Shown: in pieces, positions 7,254-14,578 of the stretch
How positions within the stretch are numbered: the stretch's first letter is position 1
How the letters are laid out: each line of letters begins with the position of its first letter
From: a virus
Virus record (IMG/VR): IMGVR_UViG_3300046660_000385
Span: 1 to 64,000 of that record
Length of the DNA: 64,000 nucleotides
Direction: 5' to 3' (one strand)
The notes under the pieces: generated by a model
Databases searched by the model: none
What the model saw: only the letters and a program-made list of their open reading frames with translations
Told to the model about the DNA's origin: nothing
Program-made: the position numbers and the translations under genes

Positions 7254-7276
7254 GGGGTGTGATACTATCACACCCC
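7254..7276. repeat. 23-bp perfect palindrome, candidate parS/operator (copy 2)
   Basis: Identical to the copy at 5251-5273: arms GGGGTGTGATA/TATCACACCCC around C. This one is intergenic and is followed on the plus strand by six T, so it resembles a terminator there, but no plus-strand gene leads into it. It is more likely a protein-binding site. Confidence 0.75.
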
Positions 7277-7285
7277 TTTTTTAGC

Positions 7286-7831
7286 TCAGCGCGGGTAGGC
7301 GCGCAGCACGCGTTCAAGGCCTGGCCGGCACTCCTTGAACTCCGGGCACAAGCCGCCACGGTAGACGCACTCGGGCACCATGTAGTGCGCCAGGTCCGGG
7401 TCGATCTCGGCCACCGCATTGCGCACGCGGCGCCAGGTGGCGACCGTCTTGCCCGACGCGTTGTAGCACAGGCGCTTGCGGCTCATGGTGATGAGGGCCT
7501 GGGCGTTGACCAGCATGCCGTGGTTGACCGGCGTGTTGCGGGTGACGACGTCGTCGCCGGCGCCGCCGCGGTCGTCGCGCATGCTCTGGACAAAATGCTC
7601 GACGCCGTGTTTGTGGCGCACCAGGTGCACCGACACGAAGGTCGGGATGGCGGCCAGCTCGATCCAGAACATCCTGGCCCGGATCGGGCTGTGCTCGGTA
7701 CGATACCAGGCCTTCAGTGGCGCCTTGACCGGCTGGCCGTGCGTGGTCATCTGGGCCGCGCGTTGCACGAGGCCCAGGTCCGTGACCGGCACGATCTTGA
7801 TGACGCGCCGGGCCGGCGCACCCGTCTCCAT
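7286..7831 (-). CDS. ThyX-like (flavin-dependent thymidylate synthase fold) protein
   Basis: 181 aa. The core IPTFVSVHLVRHKHGVEHF followed by VQSMRDD resembles the ThyX signature strand and motif (RHR-x7-S), but here it reads RHK-x8-S. The later segment, NAQALITMSRKRLC and ASGKTVATWRRVRNAV, matches the ThyX C-terminal substrate-binding helices, and it ends PECVYRGGLC. ThyX makes dTMP from dUMP with FAD and methylene-folate; phages use it for nucleotide supply. The altered motif leaves activity uncertain. ATG at 7829-7831 overlaps the upstream stop. Confidence 0.62.
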   Translation of the reverse strand: METGAPARRVIKIVPVTDLGLVQRAAQMTTHGQPVKAPLKAWYRTEHSPIRARMFWIELAAIPTFVSVHLVRHKHGVEHFVQSMRDDRGGAGDDVVTRNTPVNHGMLVNAQALITMSRKRLCYNASGKTVATWRRVRNAVAEIDPDLAHYMVPECVYRGGLCPEFKECRPGLERVLRAYPR

Positions 7832-8082
7832 CAGGCCGGCTGCAGCGGCGTGTACAGCAGCGCGCGCAGGTCGTTGATCGACAGGCCGGTGGCGTCGTGC
7901 GACTTGATGAGGAAGGTGGCCGACACCGGCAGGTGGCCGTGGCGCATCTTGCTGATGACCGGCGGCTGCACGTCCATCACGCGGCACAGGGCGGCGTCGT
8001 TCTTGCAGCCCAGGATCTCGAGCAGCTTGTCGAGCAGTGCCTTCGGGTTCTGGGTCTGCGGGTCGGGTTTCTTGCGTGGCAT
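7831..8082 (-). CDS. small helix-turn-helix protein
   Basis: 83 aa. After a basic N-terminus (MPRKKPDPQTQN), helices LLDKLLEILGCKNDAALCRVM and PPVISKMRHGHLPVSATF fit a lambda-repressor-type HTH (recognition helix around PPVISKMR). The C-terminus SINDLRALL completes a five-helix bundle typical of small phage XRE-like proteins. A perfect AGGAGG lies six bases before the ATG at 8080-8082. Likely DNA binding; target unknown. Confidence 0.72.
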   Translation of the reverse strand: MPRKKPDPQTQNPKALLDKLLEILGCKNDAALCRVMDVQPPVISKMRHGHLPVSATFLIKSHDATGLSINDLRALLYTPLQPA

Positions 8083-8096
8083 GGTGCCTCCTATGG

Positions 8097-8492
8097 TTAG
8101 AGAGTGAAGTGCACGCCGAGCTGCTGTGCGGCGAACGCTTCGACCTGCTGCATGAACACGCTGAATTCCTCGACCGACAGGTCGGTCGAGGACATGGCGC
8201 GTGTGGCGCCGTCGGGCAGGTCGACGGTGCCGATGAACTGGCGTTTGAAATACTCGTGCCAGCTTTCCTTGTCGTACTGGCGCCCGCCGACCCACGCCTG
8301 TTCGGCGATGGCGCCGAGGACGGCCGGGCCGAAGTAGCGGCGGTTCTGTTCGAGCGAGCGCTTGGACTTATAAAACGTGACCGTCACGGCCAGGAACCGG
8401 CCCTCCTGCGCGAACTGTTTCCAGTTCGCGGTCAGGAACGAGACCAGGCTGGCCAGGTGCACCGCCTCGCGCAGGACGAACAGGCGCTGCAT
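8097..8492 (-). CDS. ninB: NinB-type recombination protein
   Basis: 131 aa. Matches the lambda NinB (Orf) family: TVTFYKSKRSLEQNRRYFG at about 37-55 and, near the end, STDLSVEEFSVFMQQVEAFA. Lambda NinB binds single-stranded DNA and SSB and replaces RecFOR-type loading in recombination. Fits the nearby SSB and exonuclease genes. The ATG at 8490-8492 overlaps the upstream stop. Confidence 0.88.
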   Translation of the reverse strand: MQRLFVLREAVHLASLVSFLTANWKQFAQEGRFLAVTVTFYKSKRSLEQNRRYFGPAVLGAIAEQAWVGGRQYDKESWHEYFKRQFIGTVDLPDGATRAMSSTDLSVEEFSVFMQQVEAFAAQQLGVHFTL

Positions 8493-9373
8493 CAGTCGAA
8501 CAGCGGCCAGATCAGTTCTTTCGGAGCGCGCACCTGGGTCAGCGTCTTGCGTTCCAGGTGCGCCAGGATCGCGTTCTGGGTGCGGCGCATCACCTCGTCG
8601 CGTTCGGCCATGCCGGTCACGCGCCCGTTGTTCAGCAGCGCGTCGCGGAACTTGATGATGCTCTGGTGGTGGGTCTTGGTCATCACGCCCGTCAGCAGCA
8701 CGTTGGCGAAGGTGTTCAGCTCCGTTTCCGCCACGCCGGCGTGGTGCGCCAGCGCGATCGCGCCCATCACCGGGATGGTGGTCAGGTGCTTGCGGATGGC
8801 GCCGCCGAACACGTCGAGTGCGAACTCGTACGGCTCGCGGTACTGCAGCAGGCGCGCGGCCATGTTGGCGTCGCTGTGCACGGCGTGGTGTGCGCAGGTC
8901 TGCTTGACCAGCGCGATCTGGCTGGAGGTGACGATCCCGCAGGCGCCCGAGATCGTGAGGGCGTCGGCCTGGCTGCGCGTCACGCCGCGGTCGACCGCGT
9001 GCGCCTCCTCGCGCGGGAAGCCGTAGGTGACGAATACCGGCACCGCCACGCCGGCGCGCTTGATCGCTTCGAGCCGGTGCTGGCCGTCGCAGATGTCGCC
9101 GGTCGTGTAGAAACAGATGCCCTGGTGCGTCACCGTCCACAGCCCGGCGCGGATGTCGTCGCACAGCTTGCGCACGCCGGCGTCCTTGAGCCTGCGGTTG
9201 ATGGTGTTGATGCGCAGCGCCTCGGCGGCCCATTCGGGCGTGACCATGACCAGCTGCGGCGCGGTCAGGTGCGGCACCTGCAGGCCCGGCTGCAGCTGCG
9301 CGAACCGGCCCAGCGGCGCCGGCGTCACGTTGTTCTGCGGGGGCAAGGCAAAGCGTTCGAGGATGCTGGTCAT
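8492..9373 (-). CDS. ParB-like (DGQHR) phage protein
   Basis: 293 aa from the ATG at 9371-9373, which has AAGGAA ten bases upstream. The segment NTINRRLKDAGVRKL, LWTVTHQGI and GDICDGQHRLEAIKRAG (DGQHR at 96-100) is a ParB/Srx-like nucleotide-binding module; the rest is helical. Proteins of this kind are frequent in phage early regions; function is unknown. Not part of the parAB system, which has its own ParB. Confidence 0.72.
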   Translation of the reverse strand: MTSILERFALPPQNNVTPAPLGRFAQLQPGLQVPHLTAPQLVMVTPEWAAEALRINTINRRLKDAGVRKLCDDIRAGLWTVTHQGICFYTTGDICDGQHRLEAIKRAGVAVPVFVTYGFPREEAHAVDRGVTRSQADALTISGACGIVTSSQIALVKQTCAHHAVHSDANMAARLLQYREPYEFALDVFGGAIRKHLTTIPVMGAIALAHHAGVAETELNTFANVLLTGVMTKTHHQSIIKFRDALLNNGRVTGMAERDEVMRRTQNAILAHLERKTLTQVRAPKELIWPLFD

Positions 9374-9435
9374 GGTGGTCGGTTCCTTGTGGTGGGGGCC
9401 GGTCGCGGCCGGCGTGAATGTCAGGGGCATCTGCA

Positions 9436-9846
9436 TCAGCGAACCAGCGGCTCTACGCCTTCCGCCTCCATGTCGTCGACCGCGATCTTCAAGGCCTTGT
9501 GCAGCCGGTCGACCAGCAGCGGCACGGTCTGCTCCGGGACCGACAGGCCGCGCGCCAGCACCCAGGCGATGGCGTCGGCCAGGTAGGCGAACGTGGCGCC
9601 GATGCGCACCGCGAGCGGCCCGATGTCATCTTCCAGCCCGCTGATGTCGATCTTGGCCAGCGCCTTGTACTGGTCGATCGGCAGCGACTCGAACATGGCC
9701 TCGAAGAAGCAGGCGAAGCACGGCATGCCGTTGGCGTCGCGCTCGATGACGGTCAAGCCCTCGGGCGGGGCCGTCTCGTCGTGGTCGTGCTTGACGAAGA
9801 AGCCGCTGTGAAAGCTCGGCAGCTCCGGGATCGGGTCAGTGGGCAT
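9436..9846 (-). CDS. hypothetical protein, tandem paralogue A
   Basis: 136 aa. Contains GMPCFACFFEAMFESLP followed by a long helical region. The next gene upstream (9836-10180) has the same architecture, with KPCFGCYFGAVFDSL. The pair of Cys in the C-F-x-C-x-F motif may bind metal or form a redox pair. Tandem duplication with divergence; no known function. Confidence 0.72.
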   Translation of the reverse strand: MPTDPIPELPSFHSGFFVKHDHDETAPPEGLTVIERDANGMPCFACFFEAMFESLPIDQYKALAKIDISGLEDDIGPLAVRIGATFAYLADAIAWVLARGLSVPEQTVPLLVDRLHKALKIAVDDMEAEGVEPLVR

Positions 9847-10180
9847 GGTTTCCTTTCGGCGCCAGGATCAGCGCGATCATGTGGTCGATGCGTTCGTGGA
9901 ACGGCTCCATCAGTTCGGGCGCGTTCTCGCCAGCGATCTGGATCGCCAGGTGCGCGACCGAGTCGGCCACCGTGGCCCAGGCGGCGCCGACGCGGCGCAT
10001 GTACTCGACCGCTTCCGGGTCCTCGCCGTCGAGGTCGTCGGCGTCAAGCGGGATGGTGCCCAGCTCGTCGTCGGTCAGGGAATCGAACACCGCGCCGAAG
10101 TAGCAGCCGAAGCACGGCTTGCCGTTGTCCTCCGGGTGGTACACGATCTCGTCGCCCGGGTCGTGCTCTTGGTCGTTCAT
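9836..10180 (-). CDS. hypothetical protein, tandem paralogue B
   Basis: 114 aa, acidic N-terminus, then the CFGCYFGAVFDSL motif and helices aligned with the neighbouring gene (VGAAWATVADSVAHLAIQI versus IGATFAYLADAIAWVLARG). It overlaps paralogue A by 11 bases and the upstream gene by 4. Function unknown. Confidence 0.72.
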   Translation of the reverse strand: MNDQEHDPGDEIVYHPEDNGKPCFGCYFGAVFDSLTDDELGTIPLDADDLDGEDPEAVEYMRRVGAAWATVADSVAHLAIQIAGENAPELMEPFHERIDHMIALILAPKGNHAH

Positions 10181-10824
10181 GGCGTTCCTTTGTTGTTGGG
10201 GTAATCGCGCAGGGCGCGCTCGGCCTTGGTCAGGCGCCGGACCTTGCCCTTGTGGGGCACCATGCGTTCAGCCGGGAAGCCGGTCGGCGGCAGCTTGTAG
10301 AACTGGCGCAGCAGGACGAACTGCTCGCGGGTCGGGACCAGCTCGCCGAACTCGAAGCGGCTGATGTCCCATTGCTTCACGCCCAGCGCGCGCGCGACGT
10401 CGGCCTGGCGCAGGACGCGGTCCGCGCTCCATCGCGCCGCCTCGAGCTGGGCCGGGGTCAGGCCGACGTCGTCCAGCGCTTCGAGTTCCAGCTCGACCTG
10501 CGCCGGCTGCACGTTGGCCGCGATCCAGGCCTCGTGCTCCTCGGGGTCCGGGAACCGTGGCGGTGGCGGCGCCGGCGGCGTCAGGCGCACCTCCTGCGGC
10601 TGGCCGGCCTGCACCGCCTTGAGCTTGGCGTAGAACAGGTTCTCCCAGCGCATCACGACGCTGGGTCCGGCGGATTCGCCCAGCACCTGGGCGGCCGCCA
10701 GTGCCAGCTGGTCCATGAAATAACCGGCGGCGGCGCCGTAGTCGAACGGGTCCGGGTTCCTGGCCGACAGCTTGGCCAGGTGCTGCTGCAGGAAGCGTTC
10801 GGGGTCATTCAGATCGCGGCTCAT
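10177..10824 (-). CDS. XRE-type helix-turn-helix protein
   Basis: 215 aa from the ATG at 10822-10824. A helical N-terminal domain and a Pro-rich linker (about residue 83-95) precede a C-terminal HTH: RQADVARALGVKQWDISRFE, then LVPTREQFVLLRQFYKL. The layout puts the DNA-binding domain at the C-terminus. Located between SSB and the CFxC pair in the leftward operon, so probably an early regulator. Confidence 0.72.
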   Translation of the reverse strand: MSRDLNDPERFLQQHLAKLSARNPDPFDYGAAAGYFMDQLALAAAQVLGESAGPSVVMRWENLFYAKLKAVQAGQPQEVRLTPPAPPPPRFPDPEEHEAWIAANVQPAQVELELEALDDVGLTPAQLEAARWSADRVLRQADVARALGVKQWDISRFEFGELVPTREQFVLLRQFYKLPPTGFPAERMVPHKGKVRRLTKAERALRDYPNNKGTP

Positions 10825-10840
10825 GGCGTCCCCTTTGTTA

Positions 10841-11272
10841 TCAAAAAGGCACATCCGAGTCTTGATAGGCCGGCTGGGCTGCCGGGCGCGGGGCCTGCGC
10901 CGGACGGGCCGGGGCGCCGCTGCCGGCACCGGCGCCACCGCCGCCGCCGAGCATCTGCATGTTCTCGGCCACGATGTCGGTCGCGTACTTCTCGACGCCA
11001 TCCTTGTCGGTGTACTTGCGGGTCTGCAGGCGGCCCTCGACGTACACGCTCGAACCCTTCTTGAGGTACTGGCCGACGATCTCGGCCAGCTTGCCGAAGA
11101 AGGAAATGCGGTGCCATTCGGTCAGTTCCTTGGCTTCGCCGGTGTTCTTGTCCTTGGACTTGAAGGAGGTGGCGACGGCGATGTTGGCGATCGGGTCGCC
11201 GCTGGGCATGTAGCGCATTTCGGGGTCGCGGCCCAGGTTGCCGACGATGATGACCTTGTTGACAGATGCCAT
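10841..11272 (-). CDS. ssb: single-stranded DNA-binding protein
   Basis: 143 aa. OB-fold with the classic N-terminus ([20 protein letters not shown]), [16 protein letters not shown] and [21 protein letters not shown] Gly/Ala/Pro-rich tail ends in DSDVPF, the acidic tip that recruits host repair proteins. Usual SSB length. It protects ssDNA in phage replication and recombination, next to the exonuclease gene. Confidence 0.96.
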   Translation of the reverse strand: MASVNKVIIVGNLGRDPEMRYMPSGDPIANIAVATSFKSKDKNTGEAKELTEWHRISFFGKLAEIVGQYLKKGSSVYVEGRLQTRKYTDKDGVEKYATDIVAENMQMLGGGGGAGAGSGAPARPAQAPRPAAQPAYQDSDVPF

Positions 11273-11298
11273 GTTGATTCCTTTGCGGTTGAGGGTGG

Positions 11299-12054
11299 TC
11301 AGTGCAGGAGGCCGTGCTCGGCCCGGATGCGCGCGACGATCGCGTCGAGGTAGGCGCGCGCCGCCGTGACGCGGCGCGCGATCCTGTCCTCGATCGCGCG
11401 GTCGCGCAGGTAGGTGATGGTGGTGATGCGCAGCTCGATCGGCAGCGGTTCCTCGCGCAGCTCGGAGACGTCGAACTGGTGCAGGTGCGGGTTCTCGTAG
11501 CCGATCAGTTCCTCGGGCGTGTCGACCAGGCAGTACGCGACCTCGGCCTGCTCGCAATCCCACAGCCACATGTAGCCGCGCATCTGCCACTCGTACTCGG
11601 TCTTGTGCGCCTGGGCCGACAGGGCCGGGAAAGTGGCCAGCGACCACGACGACTTGATGTCGATGATCTTCTCGCCCGTAAAGATGTCGCACTCGCCGGT
11701 GATGTACTCGTTGGTGCGGCGCTCCTTGTTCTTGCGGTAGGACGTGAAGAAGCGCTCGTTGTACAGCGCGATCGACTCGTCCTCGACGATGATTCCCTTC
11801 TGCGTGTACTTCGAGTGCACGATGTTGGTGTAGCCGTACACGTACTCCTGGGCCAGGTCCTCGAGGTAGGACCTGGCGCCGGCCGACAGGGTGCTGTCGA
11901 ACAGCGGCGCCAGGATCGCGCGGTCCTCGTCGGTTTTCGCCTTCTTGGCCGCGAGCGCGGCCAGCTCGGGGGTGGTGAGGAGCAGCGGGTCGATCGCCTT
12001 CGGGTCGGCCATCAGGGTATGCAGCGACGAGCAGCGGAAGTGAAAGCCGTTCAC
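11299..12054 (-). CDS. PD-(D/E)XK recombination exonuclease
   Basis: 251 aa. The catalytic pattern is visible: [19 protein letters not shown], with Glu 121/Asp 123, Asp 132 and Lys 134, plus a C-terminal [16 protein letters not shown] helix typical of phage YqaJ/RecB-like nucleases. In such operons it resects double-stranded ends for a partner annealing protein. It starts with GTG at 12052-12054, which overlaps the upstream stop (GTGA), so it should be co-translated with 12051-12590. Confidence 0.82.
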   Translation of the reverse strand: MNGFHFRCSSLHTLMADPKAIDPLLLTTPELAALAAKKAKTDEDRAILAPLFDSTLSAGARSYLEDLAQEYVYGYTNIVHSKYTQKGIIVEDESIALYNERFFTSYRKNKERRTNEYITGECDIFTGEKIIDIKSSWSLATFPALSAQAHKTEYEWQMRGYMWLWDCEQAEVAYCLVDTPEELIGYENPHLHQFDVSELREEPLPIELRITTITYLRDRAIEDRIARRVTAARAYLDAIVARIRAEHGLLH

Positions 12055-12590
12055 GCGTTCTCCTGCGGCGCGTCAGCTGCCGGGGCGGCCTGGTCGCCGG
12101 CCAGTTCGGCCTCGACGGCGGCCAGGCGGCTTGCCTGTTCGGGCGTCAGGGCGTACTTCACGCGCAGCGTCTCGGCGGCGAACTCGCCTTTCTTGACGGC
12201 GGCCAGGGCCTTGTCCATGCGCGCCTCGGGCAGCGCCGGCTTCACCTCGGCCGGGATCTTGGTGCGGATGCGCAGGCACTCGACCATTTCGCTGCCCAGC
12301 TTGGTCGTGCTGGCGTACAGCGTGATGCGCTTGCCGGACCAGTCCTCGATGTACGGGCCGTACAGCTTCTCGATCGTCTTGCTGTTGGTCGAGTTCAGGA
12401 TCAGCGGCTTCGTCTCGACCATGTAGGCCAGCGAATGGTCCTCTTTCTTGCCGCCCATCATCGTGACCGTCTCTTTCTGGACGTAGTTGATGGTGACGGT
12501 CATGTCCTCGCCGTTGGGCAGGGCGTAGACGCCGAGGAAGCGCGGGTCGATCAGCTGCTTCCAATGGGTTTTCGTGACGGGCGCGTTCAT
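12051..12590 (-). CDS. conserved phage protein, putative recombination partner of the exonuclease
   Basis: 179 aa. The core [51 protein letters not shown] and [12 protein letters not shown] occurs in many phages beside an exonuclease and SSB. The C-terminus is helical and Ala/Glu-rich. It sits exactly where RecT/Redbeta/Erf genes normally are and is translationally coupled to the nuclease, so an annealing or SSB-like role is a reasonable guess; no established annealing-family motif is visible. Confidence 0.72.
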   Translation of the reverse strand: MNAPVTKTHWKQLIDPRFLGVYALPNGEDMTVTINYVQKETVTMMGGKKEDHSLAYMVETKPLILNSTNSKTIEKLYGPYIEDWSGKRITLYASTTKLGSEMVECLRIRTKIPAEVKPALPEARMDKALAAVKKGEFAAETLRVKYALTPEQASRLAAVEAELAGDQAAPAADAPQENA

Positions 12591-13000
12591 TGCAGCGCCT
12601 CCAGGTCGACCATGCTGGCGATGACGGCCGCGTCGACCAGGGCGCCGATGCGGCTGCCGCGGCGGCGCTCGATCAGGTCGGCCTCGATCATGTCCAGCCT
12701 GGCCTGCGGCAGGCGCTCGTAGATGTCGGCGCCGCTGCTGACGATCACGCGCAGGGTGCGGTCGCGCGTTTCCAGCACGATCGGGTGCGTGGCCAGCACG
12801 CGCTTGAAGTCGAATTCCTCGGGCAGGCCGGGGTCGCCCGGGTCGCCCAGGCCGGCCGGACGCGCCGGGTAGCCCGGTTCATAGGTGAATTCGACGTCGA
12901 GCACGACCGAGCCGCCGAAGTGCGCCGGTTCGCTTTCGTGCTCGTGCGGGCCGACGGCCAGCGTCAGTCCATGCAGCGTGTAGGGTGCGGAATAGTCCAA
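12587..13000 (-). CDS. hypothetical protein, first gene of the leftward operon
   Basis: 137 aa. Start is the TTG at 12998-13000, chosen because AGGAG lies eight bases upstream and no ATG fits. It contains HGLTLAVGPHEHESEP and a C-terminal helical region with ERRRGSRIG. It is the first gene after the pL-like promoter and overlaps the next by 4 bases. Function unknown. Confidence 0.7.
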   Translation of the reverse strand: MDYSAPYTLHGLTLAVGPHEHESEPAHFGGSVVLDVEFTYEPGYPARPAGLGDPGDPGLPEEFDFKRVLATHPIVLETRDRTLRVIVSSGADIYERLPQARLDMIEADLIERRRGSRIGALVDAAVIASMVDLEALQ

Positions 13001-13040
13001 CTGACGGCTCCTGTTTGCGGTGGGAAACAGGAACCAGTCT

Positions 13041-13077
13041 ATTAAAGTCTGACTTTAATTTACAAGGGAAACTTTGA
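13041..13077 (-). promoter_or_regulatory. leftward (pL-like) promoter/operator
   Basis: Positions 13051-13077, read on the minus strand, match 23 of 27 bases of the right-hand element at 13959-13985. TTGTAA (13060-13065) can serve as -35; the -10 is weak (AATAGA near 13038-13043). A perfect 19-bp palindrome, ATTAAAGTC-T-GACTTTAAT (13041-13059), overlaps the promoter. Further AAACTTT half-sites follow to about 13100. Expected to control the whole leftward operon. Confidence 0.7.
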
Positions 13078-13193
13078 TCTTTTCAGCAAAACTTTAGATT
13101 ACAGTTCAGTACACTTGTTGTGCAAACGCAAAGCTCCGAGCCTGTGTTGGCGAGAGGTGCGAGCTGACGAGCTTGTCTGAGACGCGTTGAGGC

Positions 13194-13220
13194 GAAAAAA
13201 AAGCCGGCTTGTGGCCGGCT
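13194..13220 (-). terminator. rho-independent terminator of the repressor gene
   Basis: Minus strand: AGCCGGC, 5-base loop, GCCGGCT, then a T tract (A run at 13195-13202). It lies just downstream of the repressor stop, so repressor transcripts do not enter the leftward operon. The 113 bases between it and the operator (13081-13193) hold no open frame I can support. Confidence 0.88.
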
Positions 13221-13247
13221 CCTCCTGGTGGCGTGAGGGGATCGGCG

Positions 13248-13877
13248 CTAGAGCGCTCCCTGTTGCGCCACGACTCTGCCGATGGTCTTGACGGCGGTGG
13301 CCGGCACCAGCTGCTCGGGCATGTTGGCGCGGTCGGCGCAGACCCGCACCATGCCGTCGAGCTGGATGAACAGACGGCGCACCTTGAGGCCGGCCGGGGT
13401 GTCGAGCAGGAACACCTTGTCGTCCTTCAGCTCGGTCTGCTTCAGGTCGATGAGCAGCTGGCTGCCCATGTTCATGCTGTCGTCCTCGTTGATGAATACG
13501 CGGCAGTGTTCGGGCGCGACCCCGAGCGTATGCAGGAAATCCCTGCGATAGGCAAAGCTGTTGTGGTCGTCGGCCAGACCGCCAACTTCGTGGTGATGTT
13601 GCACTGCTATGCCCCCTTCCTTATCGGTCCCTAGCAACCTTACCAAGGTATATTTTTCCGCTAATGGAACATTAACATCAATTCCCGCTGACAAGTATTC
13701 CGTTGTTGTTTTTAATACTTCTGCAATTGTTTTCAACCGATGATACGACGGCATCGCTTTAAGTTCCTCCCACCCATAGACGGCCTGCTGCGTCACTCCA
13801 CACAGATCTCCTAGTTGCACACGACTCAGTTCTAGTTCCTCACGGCGACGCTTTATGCGGTCATGGATCGTTGGCAT
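13248..13877 (-). CDS. CI-like repressor (XRE HTH plus S24 peptidase domain)
   Basis: 209 aa. HTH at about 18-40 (SRVQLGDLCGVTQQAVYGWE). The C-terminal S24/LexA-type domain has Ser 134 in EDDSM and Lys 165 in AGLKVRRLF, the likely Ser-Lys dyad for RecA-stimulated self-cleavage. Flanked by the two inverted operator copies, it is the lysogeny repressor. The first 90 or so codons (13610-13877) are clearly AT-richer than the rest and use different codons, so the DNA-binding half looks exchanged by recombination. ATG at 13875-13877. Confidence 0.9.
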   Translation of the reverse strand: MPTIHDRIKRRREELELSRVQLGDLCGVTQQAVYGWEELKAMPSYHRLKTIAEVLKTTTEYLSAGIDVNVPLAEKYTLVRLLGTDKEGGIAVQHHHEVGGLADDHNSFAYRRDFLHTLGVAPEHCRVFINEDDSMNMGSQLLIDLKQTELKDDKVFLLDTPAGLKVRRLFIQLDGMVRVCADRANMPEQLVPATAVKTIGRVVAQQGAL

Positions 13878-13958
13878 GGTGTTTCCCTTCGTTCTAGTAG
13901 TGGTGACTTCCTAACGCGCAACATAACACAGGCGGTTCTATAAGCGGCGCTTGATTCC

Positions 13959-13998
13959 TTAAAGTTTCACTTGTAATTTAAAGTGTTGCTTGTAGAAT
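13959..13998 (+). promoter_or_regulatory. rightward (pR-like) promoter/operator
   Basis: TTGTAA at 13971-13976, 16-bp spacer, TAGAAT at 13993-13998. The 27-bp element 13959-13985 is the inverted partner of 13051-13077 (23/27 identical). The expected transcript start, about 7 bases after the -10, coincides with the ATG at 14006, so the first rightward gene may be translated from a leaderless mRNA. Regulated by the divergent CI-like repressor. Confidence 0.75.
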
Positions 13999-14005
13999 CT
14001 ATCCC

Positions 14006-14578
14006 ATGAAAAAACTTTCCGCACGGATGCGCGCCGCCCGCCGGCACCGCGAACAGGAGTTTCTGGGTGTCGCCGCCAACAAGGTCGGCTCGTACAGCGC
14101 GCTGGCCCGCGAACTGGGCGTGTCGGCCCAGGCCGTGCATCAGTGGTCCCGGAAAGGCACCCCGCTCCGCCGCTGCAGCGGGATCGAGCGCGCCAGCGAG
14201 GGCGTGGTCCAGTGCGAACAGCTCAACGAGGACTACAACCTGATCGAGGTCCGGCCCTACCGCCACACCCCGCCGACCAACGCGATCTATATCTCCGGTC
14301 CGATGACCGGCAAGGTCGACCTGAACCGTCCCGCCTTCAACGCCGAAGCGGCGCGCCTGCGCAACCTGGGCTACCGCGTCGTCAACCCGGCCGAGTTCGA
14401 GCTGGCGCCGGACACCACCTGGGCCGGCTACATGCGCCACGACATCATCGCCATGCTGACCCACTGCGACACGCTGGTTGTCCTGCCGGGCTGGAACCGC
14501 TCGAAGGGCGCCCAGCTCGAGGTGTACCTGGCGCGCCAGCTGGAACTGCGCGTCGTGAAAGCCGGTGCGCTCAAATGA
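14006..14578 (+). CDS. Cro-like (YdaS-type) HTH fused to a DUF4406 deoxyribosyltransferase-like domain
   Basis: 190 aa. Residues about 25-75 are a YdaS/Cro HTH: GSYSALARELGVSAQAVHQW, IERASEGVV. Residues about 90-190 are DUF4406: AIYISGPMTGKVDLNR, VVNPAEFEL, and CDTLVVLPGWNRSKGAQLE, which resembles nucleoside 2-deoxyribosyltransferases. As the first gene after pR, the HTH should act as Cro. The fused enzyme-like half could sense or modify a nucleoside; that is speculation. The frame is continuous with no sign of frameshift, and there is no Shine-Dalgarno before the ATG. Confidence 0.82.
   Translation: MKKLSARMRAARRHREQEFLGVAANKVGSYSALARELGVSAQAVHQWSRKGTPLRRCSGIERASEGVVQCEQLNEDYNLIEVRPYRHTPPTNAIYISGPMTGKVDLNRPAFNAEAARLRNLGYRVVNPAEFELAPDTTWAGYMRHDIIAMLTHCDTLVVLPGWNRSKGAQLEVYLARQLELRVVKAGALK

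Noticed and set aside
7254-7282. Palindrome plus T run read as a plus-strand terminator
   Set aside because: No plus-strand gene or promoter leads into it, and the identical palindrome in parB has no T run; a binding site is more likely.
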